From positions 3,690,501 through 3,754,500 of the forward strand of contig NZ_CP043930.1 of assembly GCF_009720525.1 (NCBI RefSeq): DNA of 64,000 nucleotides, in the 5' to 3' direction. The notes under the pieces are model-generated. The model saw only the letters and a list, made by a program, of their open reading frames with translations, made no database searches and was not told the origin of the DNA. This DNA comes from Gimesia benthica (GTDB taxonomy: Bacteria; Planctomycetota; Planctomycetia; Planctomycetales; Planctomycetaceae). Each line of letters begins with the position of its first letter. Position 1 is the first letter of the stretch. Below are positions 1 to 9,709 of the stretch, one piece after another. The position numbers and the translations under genes are program-made.

Positions 1-1010
1 CTTAATGCGAGAAATCTGCTGACGTAATCCAGGTGATTTTTCGAGATCGGTCTGAATTTGACGACAGGCATGAATAACCGTGCTGTGGTTCTTCCGATTG
101 AAGTAATTTGCGATTTTGGCTAAAGATTCATCGGTCAGTTCCCGGGAGAGAAACATCGCACACTGCCGCGGCAGAACATACTGTTGTGACCGGTTGGCAG
201 AACGGATTTCGGCCAGGGTTGTTTTAAATTCCCGGCAGACCGCGCGCGTGATTTTCGCGGTACTTGTGCGGGGAGGTTCGAGGTTGCCCTGCAGATACTG
301 TTTCACGAAGCGACTATCCAGGGGCTGACGATTGATCCGACTGACGGTTTGCAGCTGTTTCAGCACCGCAAACAGCTCACGCGGCGAGAGGTCTTTCTTT
401 TGTGCGATCAGCGTCAGCTCTTTTTTCGGCAGGGGAATTGCTTCCACCTCGGCCCAGAATTCCAGTAATTCCTGTCGGCTCTGAAATTCCAGAGGCGGAA
501 TCGCCGCACAGATCCCGCCATGAAAGCGATTGGTCAGCTTTTTCAGAAACAAGGCCAGTTCCCCGGGCGGCTTCGTCGCAGACACGATGATCCGCCCCCC
601 TGGCCCAGAATGTCATCGAGAGTAGACAGCAGCTCCTGCTGCGTGTGAGAGCGGTTTTCCAGGCTATGCACGTCTTCCAGGATCAGCAGATCGAGTCCCC
701 GCAGCCCTTTCTGAAAGTCGGTAATTTGCTGGTTTGATGACGCCAGGGCAAAGCGGGCGGCAAATTCGCTCGCGGTCAGGAGTTCCCATTCTGCCCCGGG
801 ATGCAAGGCGAGATACTCGGGCAACAGATGATGAATCAGGGCTGATTTGCCGCATCCGGAGGGGCCATACAGGTAAATCAGCTGGGGATCCGGCGTCTCA
901 AGAGAGTGCAGTAACTCGGAGACAGCCGTGCTGGCATACTGATATTCTTTCAATATCTTGAAAGGTGTCTCGAATGACTGCTGCTGAGATGGACCGGATT
1001 TTGACATCAT
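1..1010 (-). CDS. dnaA: DnaA-family replication initiator, partial and frameshifted
   Basis: AAA+ ATPase of the DnaA family, which binds DnaA boxes and melts the replication origin. Reading down from 1010, Walker A (GPSGCGKS, residues 49-56) and Walker B (LLILEDVH, 108-115) are clear. Near 60-100 the frame carries the domain IV helix-turn-helix signature (NHSTVIHACRQI). The frame breaks at 595-600, a run of six C on the plus strand. One more base restores a continuous DnaA reading (GGRIIVSATKPPGELA). The gene has no stop because it leaves the window. It begins almost directly at the AAA+ domain, so domains I and II of a standard DnaA are missing and it may be a paralogue rather than the main initiator. 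Domain IV argues against an Hda-type protein. Family call firm; integrity uncertain. Confidence 0.8.
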
Positions 1011-1051
1011 CCCAAATCTTTTTCTCAGTAATGTCCCGCAATCGGGGAGTA

Positions 1052-1627
1052 TTACAGCTTAAACATACGCGTCTGGCTCTGTGAACTGATGATGGCCGAA
1101 TCCGATTCGCTGATGAAATCGACTGACACATCAAAGTCACTGCAAATGTTCTCCATCACGGACTGCAGCTCGAGGATGTCGAGCGATTTGGGTACCGCCA
1201 CCTTGATCATCATCTCAAATGTCTGCCCATCGGAGGAACTGGTGGCAGACAGGTCAATGATGTCCACGCCATCCTGTCCCAGCTGGGATGAGATGCGTCT
1301 GAGAATCCCGGGACGGTTGGTTCCCGCGATGGCCAGCAGGTACTTGATGCAGTCTTCCGGAGGCAGCATGGAAGGCACGTCTACATCCGGGTCTTTAATG
1401 GAAACATCCACATTGAACGCGTTACAGATTCCCTCAATGTGTTCCTGGATCAGGGTTGGATCGCGCTCTTCAGGGAAATCGGCGGCAATCACGATGTTGA
1501 AAAAGTTCTGGATCACTGCAATGCTGGCTTCATGCAGGTTTGCGCCCAGTTCATCCATGGCGGTTGTGACCGCGGCCATGATGCCTACGCGGTTCGCAGA
1601 TAAAAGTGAGATAATGTAACGTTTCAT
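1052..1627 (-). CDS. Two-ACT-domain protein (GcvR-like)
   Basis: Small cytosolic protein made of two ACT domains (about residues 3-80 and 92-170), the ligand-binding fold of amino-acid-responsive regulators. The first begins MKRYIISLLSANRVGIMAAV and the second is recognisable around AGTNRPGILRRISSQL. This arrangement matches the GcvR / glycine-cleavage repressor-like family, which acts by protein contact and has no DNA-binding domain. I place the start at 1627 because GGAG sits 8 bases upstream; an in-frame start at 1675 would add 16 residues unlike the family. It lies just downstream of the DnaA-like gene's start, in the same direction. The ligand cannot be told from sequence. Confidence 0.75.
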   Translation of the reverse strand: MKRYIISLLSANRVGIMAAVTTAMDELGANLHEASIAVIQNFFNIVIAADFPEERDPTLIQEHIEGICNAFNVDVSIKDPDVDVPSMLPPEDCIKYLLAIAGTNRPGILRRISSQLGQDGVDIIDLSATSSSDGQTFEMMIKVAVPKSLDILELQSVMENICSDFDVSVDFISESDSAIISSQSQTRMFKL

Positions 1628-1903
1628 ACCAGACTCCGGTTCTGTCGAGATAGACAAACTGATCTCGATGCGCATCGTTCCTGAATCGAGAGGGAATCGC
1701 TATTGTAGCGAATGGGGGTTCAAAATTGCGATAAGGAAACGAAAATAATCTGAAAGTCTGTCCCAGTCCTTTCCCGTCAGACTGAGGAGGCTTTTGTACT
1801 ATCATTCGTGCTTGCATTGCTGTAAGTTGTTATCTGCCAACAGCTCAGATCGGGTAACCGATCGTGGCTTTTTCTGCGATCTATTCAATATGGGAACTGG
1901 TTT

Positions 1904-3253
1904 ATGGTTCGCCTTGTTTCACTCAGCATCATTTTCTGCCTGATCCTGTTCCTGGGAGTGACCTTCTTCAAGGTAATCATGCCGTTCCTGCTGCCCCTTT
2001 TTCTGGCAGCCGTGGTCGCCATGGTCAGTCAGCCCCTGCTCCAGTATTTCATCAAACGGGTCCGGGGCCACGTCCGGATCGCCGCAGGCATCACAACCAC
2101 GCTGATCATTTCCGCAATCTTTGTTCCTCTTTGTGTGGGGATTTTCCTGGGTTCCCTGCAGCTGTTTACCACGGTGGTGAATGCGCTGGATGAAGCCAAC
2201 TGGAACAAAACCGTGCAGTCGGTCCGCGAAAAAGTGGAGGTCAGTAACGTCAAACTGCATCAGTTTGTGGAATGGTCCAACGAATACCTGGGAAAAGAGG
2301 AAGCTCCAGAAGAAGGAACGAACAACCAGGAACAGTCGAAAGTCGCTGATGATTTCGTCCGGAAGAATCTGCAGGCGACTCTGGTTCCGATCGCCAAGCG
2401 TTCGCTCGGTTTCGCCGCTTCGACCGTGGGGATGCTGGGGACCATCTTCTCCGCAGTGATCGCGTGGATCATGTTTGTGATTGCCCTGTATTACTTTCTG
2501 GCCGATGGATACGTGCTCGTCGAATCGACGCAGTCCCTGATTCCCGTACACCTGGATTACCAGCGGCAGTTGATCGATAAGTTCCAGAAAGTCGTGCGGG
2601 CCGTGGTTCTGGGAACTTTCCTGGCGGCCATTGGTCAGGGACTGATGACTGCGATCGCCTTATACATAGTCGGCTTCGAGCATTTCTTCATTCTTCTGAT
2701 CCTCGCCACGATCACGTCGATGGTTCCCCTGATGGGATCCTGGATTATCTGGGGGCCCTGTGCCGGCTGGTTGATGTACCAGGGAGACTGGGGGGCTGCG
2801 ATCTTCCTGACCCTGTTCGGGACGCTGGTGGTCGGCACGTTGGACAACGTCATCCGTACCTATGTTCTGCAGAGTGACGCGAAACTGCATCCCCTGCTCG
2901 CCTTCGTCAGTGTGCTGGGCGGACTGCAGATGATGGGACTCTGGGGTGTGTTCATCGGCCCGATCGTCGCTTCCTGTCTGCACGCACTGGTACAGATCTT
3001 CAATGCCGAGCTTCGTGCTTTCTCCAAGGAGAAATTCAACAGCAATAACCTGCTCGACCTGGTTCCTGAAGAGGAAAAAGCAAAACAGGAAGATGAGCAG
3101 CAGTCAGGACCCAAAGCAGAGACAGAGACTACCAGGGCAGATGCACCTGTGGAGGGCCCGTCGCCAGAGACGGAAACAAAAGCAGAGTCTCCCGAGTCAC
3201 CGGAATCCCCGCCAGAGCAGAAGCAGGAGAAGAAATCGCCTGAGTCGGATTAG
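1904..3253 (+). CDS. AI-2E family transporter (PerM/YdiK-like)
   Basis: Integral inner-membrane protein of the AI-2E exporter family (formerly UPF0118), whose members include TqsA and various ion or solute exporters; the substrate here is unknown. There are two N-terminal hydrophobic segments (about residues 5-45), further segments near 70-95, 170-200 and 235-345, and the family's long soluble stretch between about 95 and 165. The C-terminal 65 residues are a charged, Glu/Pro/Lys-rich tail, longer than usual and probably disordered. The stop overlaps the stop of the oppositely transcribed gspF-like gene by a few bases (3250-3253), so the two transcripts must end inside each other. A GGGA lies about 9 bases before the ATG. 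Confidence 0.8.
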   Translation: MVRLVSLSIIFCLILFLGVTFFKVIMPFLLPLFLAAVVAMVSQPLLQYFIKRVRGHVRIAAGITTTLIISAIFVPLCVGIFLGSLQLFTTVVNALDEANWNKTVQSVREKVEVSNVKLHQFVEWSNEYLGKEEAPEEGTNNQEQSKVADDFVRKNLQATLVPIAKRSLGFAASTVGMLGTIFSAVIAWIMFVIALYYFLADGYVLVESTQSLIPVHLDYQRQLIDKFQKVVRAVVLGTFLAAIGQGLMTAIALYIVGFEHFFILLILATITSMVPLMGSWIIWGPCAGWLMYQGDWGAAIFLTLFGTLVVGTLDNVIRTYVLQSDAKLHPLLAFVSVLGGLQMMGLWGVFIGPIVASCLHALVQIFNAELRAFSKEKFNSNNLLDLVPEEEKAKQEDEQQSGPKAETETTRADAPVEGPSPETETKAESPESPESPPEQKQEKKSPESD

Positions 3254-4455
3254 TGGCTGGTACTCAGCGTGAAGATCGGCAACAGCATCGAGAGTGCAAT
3301 AAAACCGATGATCGAGCCCATGCAGACCACCATCAACGGTTCGACCAGGGTCGTGGCGGACTTGATGGCAATTTTGACATCCCGATCAAAGTAGTCGCTC
3401 AGCTTATTGAGCACCATTCCCAGTCGGCCCGTCGATTCGCCGGAAGCGATCATCTGCTGCATCGTGGGGGGAAATAATGATTTGCCTTCCAGTGCCTCGT
3501 GAATCTGTTTTCCGGTCGTAACCTGCTCACTGATCTCCATCCAGCTCTGTTTGAAATAGACATTGTCGGATACACCAGCGCTCAGTTCGATGGCTTCCAG
3601 CATGGGAACTCCCGCGTTAACCGTTGTGGCCAACGTACGGATACTGCGGCTGATGGCCAGTTTTTTCAGCATCGAGCCAAAGACCGGCATCCGAATCAGA
3701 CACCAGTCGAACGTCGCTTTGCCCCAGGCCTGATTCCGCATATAGAAGAAAAAGCCGATCACAGCCGCCAGAAACAGCAGTAGCAGATACCAGTAAGAGG
3801 TGATGGCCGTCGAGACGAAAATCATCATTTTCGTCGGTGTGGGGACCGCAGCACCACGGGCTGCGAACATGGGCATCAGCTTGGGAAAGACGTATGTCAG
3901 CAGGAAAATACAGATGCCGATACACATCACCAGCATCACGGCCGGGTAGATCAAAGCCCCTTTCACCTGCTGAATGGTTTCCTGTTCTTCTTCAGCCTGC
4001 TGTGCGATGCGGTTCAGCATCTGCGGCATCGTACCGCTGGCCTCGCTGGCTTTGATGAGGTTCACATAGGTTTTATCGAACAACCGTGGAAATTCACTCA
4101 GCGCGCTGGAGAGGTCGCTTCCCGCTTCAACGTCTTTCTGAATGCAGGCCAGAATCTCGGCGAGTGTTTCGTTTTCAATCTGCTTCGCAATTCCTTCCAG
4201 GGCTGTGGCCACGGGCACTCCCGCGTCGACCATAATCGCCATCTGGTTGGTGAAATAGATCACGTCCTTTCGAGAGACCCGTTTTTTACGGGTTGCTGCC
4301 AGCCCCTTGGATGACTTTTCATCCGCCTCTTCCAGGGAGAGCAGATACAGACCTTCCTGGCGCAGCTTGGCAACCGCCTCTTCCCTGGTCTCTGCGACCA
4401 GTTCACCGGACTGATTCTGTCCTGTCGTGTTGCGTGCGATATATTTGAATTGCAT
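3250..4455 (-). CDS. gspF: Type II secretion / type IV pilus inner-membrane platform protein
   Basis: Polytopic platform protein of the PilC/GspF family, which couples the cytoplasmic ATPases to pilus assembly. It has the standard ~400-residue size and two repeats of the T2SSF domain (about 65-190 and 270-395), each preceding hydrophobic segments (near 170-200, 218-240, 370-395). The N-terminal 60 residues match the cytoplasmic lead domain typical of the family (MQFKYIARNTTG). It is the last gene of the long minus-strand cluster, directly after the PilT-like and PilB/GspE-like ATPases, which fixes its role. No separate terminator is visible; it meets the AI-2E gene tail to tail. Confidence 0.92.
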   Translation of the reverse strand: MQFKYIARNTTGQNQSGELVAETREEAVAKLRQEGLYLLSLEEADEKSSKGLAATRKKRVSRKDVIYFTNQMAIMVDAGVPVATALEGIAKQIENETLAEILACIQKDVEAGSDLSSALSEFPRLFDKTYVNLIKASEASGTMPQMLNRIAQQAEEEQETIQQVKGALIYPAVMLVMCIGICIFLLTYVFPKLMPMFAARGAAVPTPTKMMIFVSTAITSYWYLLLLFLAAVIGFFFYMRNQAWGKATFDWCLIRMPVFGSMLKKLAISRSIRTLATTVNAGVPMLEAIELSAGVSDNVYFKQSWMEISEQVTTGKQIHEALEGKSLFPPTMQQMIASGESTGRLGMVLNKLSDYFDRDVKIAIKSATTLVEPLMVVCMGSIIGFIALSMLLPIFTLSTSH

Positions 4456-4482
4456 GGTTCTGCCTGTCCCTCATCGATCCTG

Positions 4483-5556
4483 TTAAGCCAGTAATCCATG
4501 AGAATATTCTTTGCCCGACGCTTCGCCCTTCAATTCCTGCAGGTGTTCGTCCACGGTTTCCGCGTCGACTTTACCGTTTAACAGCAGTTCTTTGAGAGCC
4601 TGTTCCATCGTCTGCATACCCAGGCGACGGTTCGTCGAAATAATGCCTGGAATCAGATGGGTCGTCGATTCGCGAATACTGGTTTGAATTGCCCGATTCG
4701 TCAGCATGATTTCCACAGCAGCCACACGGCCGTTGGACATCGCCGCTGGTAATAAGCGTTGGGTAATGACAGCCCTTAACGATTCCGCCAGATGGCTGCG
4801 GACCTGGGATTGTTCTTCCGGTGGAAAGACTTCGACCAGTCGATCGACAACTCCCGCTGCGCTGGAAACATGCAGTGAAGCGAGTACCAGGTGACCGGTC
4901 TCCGCAGCCTGCAGGGCAACCCGAATGGTATCCAGATCCCGCAATTCCCCGATCAGAATCACATCCGGATCCTGCCGCAGGATATGTCTCAGCCCCGAGG
5001 TGAACCCGGGACAGTCTTCGCCGATCTCCCTTTGTTCGATCAGTGATTTCCCGTGCTGGAACTGGTATTCAATCGGATCTTCCAGGGTGATGATATGTTT
5101 TGAATCCCGCTGATTAATAGCTTCGACCATGGCCGCCAGCGTGGTGGACTTACCGGAACCGGTCTGCCCGGTCACCAGGATCAGCCCGGTTTTGAGCCGC
5201 GTCAGTTCTTCTACGACAGGGGGCAGCTCCAAACTGCTCAACGCACAGACTTCATTGGAAAATCGACGGATGGCAGCCGCCAGAGAACCGCGCTGCACAT
5301 GGATATTGAAACGGAAACGCCCCAGCCGCGGAATCGTGATCGCGAAATCGACGTCCTTCTGCTTTTCGAGAATTTCTTTCTGTTGCACCTTCATCACCTG
5401 GTCGCACAGATCACGAATCGTTTCGGGATCCAGCGGTTCCAGGGCGGTGGTGCGCAGCTGACCGTCGATACGGAACATGGGCGGTGCGTCGGTTACCAGC
5501 AGGATATCCGAAGCATCACTGTCCACAGCCGCGTGTAACAGATCGTTCATTTCCAT
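4483..5556 (-). CDS. pilT: PilT-like retraction ATPase
   Basis: Hexameric cytoplasmic ATPase of the PilT family, which powers pilus depolymerisation. The 357 residues comprise an N-terminal PAS-like domain (about 1-100) and a RecA-like core with Walker [11 protein letters not shown] (130-139), an aspartate box near 160 (LEDPIEY), Walker B DPDVILIGELRD (196-207) and a histidine-box region (GHLVLASLH, from about 221). The C-terminal region has IQTSIREST where canonical PilT has AIRNLIRE, so the retraction motif is only partly kept. It lacks the N-terminal MshEN domain and zinc-binding cysteines of PilB/GspE. It lies between the gspE-like and gspF-like genes, unlike a dispersed twitching operon. 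Role as antagonist of the GspE-like ATPase is inferred. Confidence 0.88.
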   Translation of the reverse strand: MEMNDLLHAAVDSDASDILLVTDAPPMFRIDGQLRTTALEPLDPETIRDLCDQVMKVQQKEILEKQKDVDFAITIPRLGRFRFNIHVQRGSLAAAIRRFSNEVCALSSLELPPVVEELTRLKTGLILVTGQTGSGKSTTLAAMVEAINQRDSKHIITLEDPIEYQFQHGKSLIEQREIGEDCPGFTSGLRHILRQDPDVILIGELRDLDTIRVALQAAETGHLVLASLHVSSAAGVVDRLVEVFPPEEQSQVRSHLAESLRAVITQRLLPAAMSNGRVAAVEIMLTNRAIQTSIRESTTHLIPGIISTNRRLGMQTMEQALKELLLNGKVDAETVDEHLQELKGEASGKEYSHGLLA

Positions 5557-5591
5557 CGGGCGTTACTCTCTATCTCTTCAGCGTGATGCCG

Positions 5592-7349
5592 TTATGAATG
5601 GGAACGGATCAGCGCGGGTTTTTGGGGAATCCAGCCGTCATCACTGACTTTGATGGCTTCTTCCACTGTCGTCAGTCCTTCCTGGGCTTTACGCAGAGCG
5701 TCATACCGCAGGGGGATCATGCCATTGTTCTGTGCATATTCTTTGACTGCTGCCACCGTAGGATTGGATGAGATGATTTCCCGCAGATGATCATCAACGG
5801 TCAGAATCTCATGCACGCCGATTCGGCCGGAAAATCCGGTATTGCGGCACCGCTTGCAGCCTTTGTTCTTATAAAATTCGTTCGCTTCCAGGCCGACCCG
5901 TTCTACCGCCAGTTGCATCGCCTTGGGCAGTTCATACGGTGTTTTGCATTTCGGACACAATTTACGACAGAGTCGCTGCGCCAGTGCCATGTTGACGGCT
6001 GCCGCAATCAGGTAATCGTCAACGCCCATGTTAATCAGACGGGTAATCGCGGAAATCGCATCATTGGTGTGCAGCGTACTGAAGACGAGGTGCCCGGTCA
6101 GGGCTGCCTGGATGGCGATCTTACCGGTTTCCTGGTCGCGGATTTCGCCCACCATCACCACATCCGGGTCCTGTCGCAGCAGACTCCGCAGGATCGTGGC
6201 GAATGACAGACCGATTTTTTCATTCACCTGGAACTGATTGATAATCGGCAGCTGATATTCGATCGGGTCTTCGACCGTACAGACATTTTTCTCAATCGAG
6301 CTGACGGCATTCAGAGCCGCGTACAGGGTGGTACTCTTACCACTACCGGTAGGCCCGGTCACCAGAATGATGCCGTTCGGTTTTTCCAGCTGTTCGGTGA
6401 AGTTTTCCAGAACTTCGGAACTGAAGCCCAGCTGTTCGAGTGAAACATTGACGCTGCGGTTATCCAGAATACGAATCACGACCTTTTCACCGCTCGGCAT
6501 GGGAAGCGTACTCACACGCAGGTCGATTGGACGTCCTTCCATCAGGACGTGAATTCGTCCATCCTGTGGCAGACGACGTTCGCTGATGTCGAGGCTCGCC
6601 ATGATCTTGATACGCGAAGAAACCGCAGGCGCCAGATGCACGGGCGGCTCAAGTGCCTGGTGCAGCACTCCATCCACGCGATAACGCACCCGCAACTGCT
6701 GTTCGTTGGGTTCGATGTGAATATCGCTGGCCCCCTCGCGGACCGCATTGTAGATAATGTAATTGACCAGTTTGATGATCGGACTCTGGCCGGCAAACTC
6801 GACGTCGAAGCCGATGTCGTCGATCGATTCTTCAATCAGTTCGACATTGGTGCCGTTCGCATCATCGATGATGTCGTCGATCACGAACACGTTCGTGTTC
6901 GGCATGTAGGTCTGCACCATCCGGCGGATTTCGCGGGCGCTGGCAGCGACAATCTGGATTTCTGACTTGGTCAGGTCGCGGAGCTGGTCGACCAGGAAGA
7001 CGTTCGTCGGTTCCGCTACCGCAACAGTCAACACGTTGCGGACTTTGAACAGGGGCAGCACCGTATGCTTTTCCACAAATTCACGTGGCAGAACATCGAA
7101 GATTTTCGAGTCGAACATGCGGCTGTCGAGCTGCACGTAGGGAATGCGATATTCCAGAGCAAGGCATTCCAGCACCTGCTCTTCGGTGCAATATTCGTTG
7201 TTGACCAGCAGCTCACCCAGCAGTTGACTGCCATCTCCCTGAGACTGTTCCTCCAGCGCGGACTCCAGCTGTTCTGCGGTGACATACTCTTTGAAGATGA
7301 GCAGATCACCGAGCCGCATTTTCGGTTGTAAGAGGGAATTGGTATTCAT
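5592..7349 (-). CDS. gspE: PilB/GspE-type assembly ATPase
   Basis: Motor ATPase that drives pilus or pseudopilus extension from the cytoplasmic face of the inner membrane. The 585 residues hold an MshEN/T2SSE N-terminal domain (about 1-150), then the catalytic core with Walker [11 protein letters not shown] (332-341), Walker [13 protein letters not shown] (394-405) and the zinc-binding four-cysteine element of PilB/GspE proteins (C465, C468, C498, C501). The MshEN domain of some relatives binds cyclic di-GMP. A diguanylate cyclase is encoded two genes upstream, so control by c-di-GMP is a reasonable inference, though I cannot confirm the binding motif. Length and motif order are normal. Confidence 0.93.
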   Translation of the reverse strand: MNTNSLLQPKMRLGDLLIFKEYVTAEQLESALEEQSQGDGSQLLGELLVNNEYCTEEQVLECLALEYRIPYVQLDSRMFDSKIFDVLPREFVEKHTVLPLFKVRNVLTVAVAEPTNVFLVDQLRDLTKSEIQIVAASAREIRRMVQTYMPNTNVFVIDDIIDDANGTNVELIEESIDDIGFDVEFAGQSPIIKLVNYIIYNAVREGASDIHIEPNEQQLRVRYRVDGVLHQALEPPVHLAPAVSSRIKIMASLDISERRLPQDGRIHVLMEGRPIDLRVSTLPMPSGEKVVIRILDNRSVNVSLEQLGFSSEVLENFTEQLEKPNGIILVTGPTGSGKSTTLYAALNAVSSIEKNVCTVEDPIEYQLPIINQFQVNEKIGLSFATILRSLLRQDPDVVMVGEIRDQETGKIAIQAALTGHLVFSTLHTNDAISAITRLINMGVDDYLIAAAVNMALAQRLCRKLCPKCKTPYELPKAMQLAVERVGLEANEFYKNKGCKRCRNTGFSGRIGVHEILTVDDHLREIISSNPTVAAVKEYAQNNGMIPLRYDALRKAQEGLTTVEEAIKVSDDGWIPQKPALIRSHS

Positions 7350-7366
7350 GACTGGTTCTTAAATCT

Positions 7367-7702
7367 TTATTGAAAGCTGGAAACCGCTTCGATCACCGAA
7401 TCGAAAATATCGATTCGCTGGTCGAGTCGCGTCATTTCCAGAATTTTCTTGCCAGGTTCTTCCAGGCCGCTGATCTTGAGGTTCCCTCCGTGTTCCCGGG
7501 TCATATCCTGCAGATCGAGTAAGGCCGTCAGGCCTGCACTGTCCAGAAGATCGCTGCGATCCATCTGCAGGACAACCTGGTAATGCTGTTCGTTAATCGC
7601 GTCTGACAGCGCATGGACGAAATCTCCGGACGTGTCATCCGTCAGTTCATCCGGTGTATGGGCCACCAGAACATTGCCAAAAACTTCCGTTGTGATCTGC
7701 AT
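7367..7702 (-). CDS. STAS-domain anti-anti-sigma-like protein
   Basis: Single STAS domain of 111 residues, the fold of SpoIIAA/RsbV-type antagonists that switch anti-sigma factors or other partners through Ser/Thr phosphorylation. The DRSDLLDSAGLTALLDL stretch (about 48-65) matches the conserved loop and contains the usual phosphorylatable serine, here within LDSAG. It sits 12 bases downstream of the diguanylate cyclase and just before gspE, so it is probably co-transcribed with the pilus-like machine. No cognate anti-sigma or PP2C phosphatase gene is seen nearby; its partner could be the cyclase or the kinase encoded upstream. Family certain, target unknown. Confidence 0.85.
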   Translation of the reverse strand: MQITTEVFGNVLVAHTPDELTDDTSGDFVHALSDAINEQHYQVVLQMDRSDLLDSAGLTALLDLQDMTREHGGNLKISGLEEPGKKILEMTRLDQRIDIFDSVIEAVSSFQ

Positions 7703-7713
7703 GTCTGACTCGC

Positions 7714-9237
7714 TTATGTACCCGGTTTCCTGGTGGCGTTCGTATCCAGGCCGACCACCTGATTTCGTCCGCCTTCCTTCGCCTTGTAGAGATATTCATC
7801 AGCCACCCGCACCAGTTCTTTCGTGGTTGTCGCAGGGTGCCGAAATTCTGTAACGCCAAAGCTGGCAGTAACTTGCAGTTGCTGTCCTTCGAACAGAATC
7901 GGGCAGTTTTCCAGGGTCTCACGTAAATCTTCCGCGATCTGACGTGCCTGGGAATATTCGTGATCCAGCAGGACGCCAATGAATTCTTCACCACCGTAGC
8001 GTGCCAGTACGGCATTATCGGGCATCACGGTTTTCCAGATGCGGGCGACCTCTTTCAGTACGAAGTCACCGGCCTGGTGCCCGTAGGTATCGTTGAAGGA
8101 TTTGAAGTGATCGATGTCGCTCATGATGATGCTGAGGCTCGTGGACTGCGCTTCTGCGCCCTTCACCAGTTCATGCAGTTTTTCCTGGAAGGTCGCATGG
8201 TTATACAGTCCGGTCAGACCATCGCGGCTGGCCATCTCTTCAATGCGTTTGAACAACTGTGAATTCTTGATGCCCAACGCGTAGATATTGGAAAGAATGT
8301 AAATCAGGCGGCCAATAGTGGGAGAATCCACGTCGATTTTATCGATGATCAACAACCCGATCAGTTCTGAACCCACGGTCAGCGGTGCAATCGCATCCGG
8401 CATCTGTGGATCGTCTTCGATGATCCTCTTAAGACGGTAATCCTGGTCGGCATCGTTTCGCATTACGATCTGACGATGTTCGATCACCCAGGCGGCTACG
8501 CCATGATTGGCTGCAGGCCGGTAGTCCAGTCGGTCGCGGGCTCGCGCGGGCAGTGCATTTTTCAGTGCCCGTGATTTTGAATCCCAGAGATATACCTGAC
8601 ATGATTCACATTGCAGCGAAGCTTTGGCCGTGCTGATCACGGTCGGAATCAAAGATTCGTTGGATTGATTGGTAGAGATCCGACGACCGATGTCCTGCAG
8701 CGTCAGCAGGAGCAGTGGATAATTCACGCCACTCTCGACACTTGTGTTCTCTTTCTGCTCGCTGACTGGTTTGTCATTGATTTCTGTAATTCCCGATTTC
8801 GAAGCATCGGCAGCTGCCTGTTTCTGAGTCTGGTAAAGCTGACGGACCAGTTCGTCATTCTGGTCGTGCATCTGAGACAGTTTGTGACGCAGTTTGCCCA
8901 TGTAGAGATCGATCAGCAGTACCAGTCCGACAAGCACGCTAGCGCACATAATGCTCGCTGGGTAGGTACTTCTGACTTCTTCCAGGTCCGGGCGAAAGAA
9001 AATTTCGGCGAAGCAGGAACTGATGGAGAGTACTGTAATAGTCCAGTAACAGACCCGAGGTGAAGAGACCGCCGCCAGAACAGTCGGAGGTGCCAGTAGC
9101 AGCAACGGAGCCACCCCCAGGGGCCAGTGCATGTAGGCACCCAGGAAGACCGCCAGTGGACACAGGCAGACTACCAGCAGGGAGTAAGACCAGAACTGGA
9201 TGGCAGTGTAATAATTTCGCATGAGATAAAGTTTCAA
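7714..9237 (-). CDS. Membrane-anchored GAF-GGDEF diguanylate cyclase
   Basis: Predicted cyclic di-GMP synthase. The N-terminus (about 15-115) has several hydrophobic membrane segments, then a coiled-coil-like linker with a variable region, a GAF domain (about 175-330) and a GGDEF domain (about 335-500). The active-site signature is intact as RYGGEEF (413-419), with the DGLTGLYNH and SDIDHFKSFNDTYGH motifs in place. The product-inhibition RxxD site normally found just ahead of GGEEF is absent (the segment reads PDNAVLARY), so feedback control may be lost. The gene lies between the response regulator and the STAS gene in the pilus-like cluster, pointing to c-di-GMP control of the GspE/PilT motors. 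Confidence 0.92.
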   Translation of the reverse strand: MKLYLMRNYYTAIQFWSYSLLVVCLCPLAVFLGAYMHWPLGVAPLLLLAPPTVLAAVSSPRVCYWTITVLSISSCFAEIFFRPDLEEVRSTYPASIMCASVLVGLVLLIDLYMGKLRHKLSQMHDQNDELVRQLYQTQKQAAADASKSGITEINDKPVSEQKENTSVESGVNYPLLLLTLQDIGRRISTNQSNESLIPTVISTAKASLQCESCQVYLWDSKSRALKNALPARARDRLDYRPAANHGVAAWVIEHRQIVMRNDADQDYRLKRIIEDDPQMPDAIAPLTVGSELIGLLIIDKIDVDSPTIGRLIYILSNIYALGIKNSQLFKRIEEMASRDGLTGLYNHATFQEKLHELVKGAEAQSTSLSIIMSDIDHFKSFNDTYGHQAGDFVLKEVARIWKTVMPDNAVLARYGGEEFIGVLLDHEYSQARQIAEDLRETLENCPILFEGQQLQVTASFGVTEFRHPATTTKELVRVADEYLYKAKEGGRNQVVGLDTNATRKPGT

Positions 9238-9255
9238 TAAACTGAATTTGAGCGA

Positions 9256-9644
9256 CTAACCAATCGTGTCCGGTGCCGTTTGCAGAGACTCCTGGACCTG
9301 TGTTAACAATTTCTTGGGGCTGAAGGGTTTCACCATAACATTGGTAATTTTCAGATTCTGCATATATTCATCGTGATCGAATTCGAAACCTTTCCCTGTC
9401 AGTAACGTAAGCGGGATTGATCGGGTTGCTTCAAATTCGCGAATTTTTTCGCAGAGTTCCAGACCATTCATCCGGGGCATCTGCAAATCGGTAATAATCA
9501 TCTCGGGAGCACGTTCCTGAACCTGTTCCCAACAGGCATAGCCATCCGGAAAGCTGACGACTTCCAGGCCCGCTTTTTGAGTTTCATACTGACCGCACGC
9601 ACAATGTGCGAATCGTCGTCACAAACATAAACCAGATGACTCAT
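9256..9644 (-). CDS. Single-domain CheY-like response regulator, frameshifted
   Basis: Receiver-domain protein with no output domain. The start region reads MSHLVYVCDDDSHIVRAV, giving the acidic pocket (DDD), with AAGGAA about 9 bases upstream of the ATG. Downstream the frame carries the phospho-acceptor region (ITDLQMPRMNG) and the conserved lysine (VKPF). The two halves are in different frames. They join if one A is added to the five-A run at 9574-9578, giving KAGLEVVSFPDGYACWEQV, an ordinary receiver sequence. It follows the histidine kinase directly, so the two make a two-component pair with unknown output, perhaps the adjacent cyclase. Whether the break is real or a base-calling error cannot be decided here. 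Confidence 0.82.
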
Positions 9645-9709
9645 TGCAGTGTTCCTTGGGTTCTTTCCATCTGTCGAACCGCGCCAGGGCGGGTCACGAA
9701 CGCTTTCAG

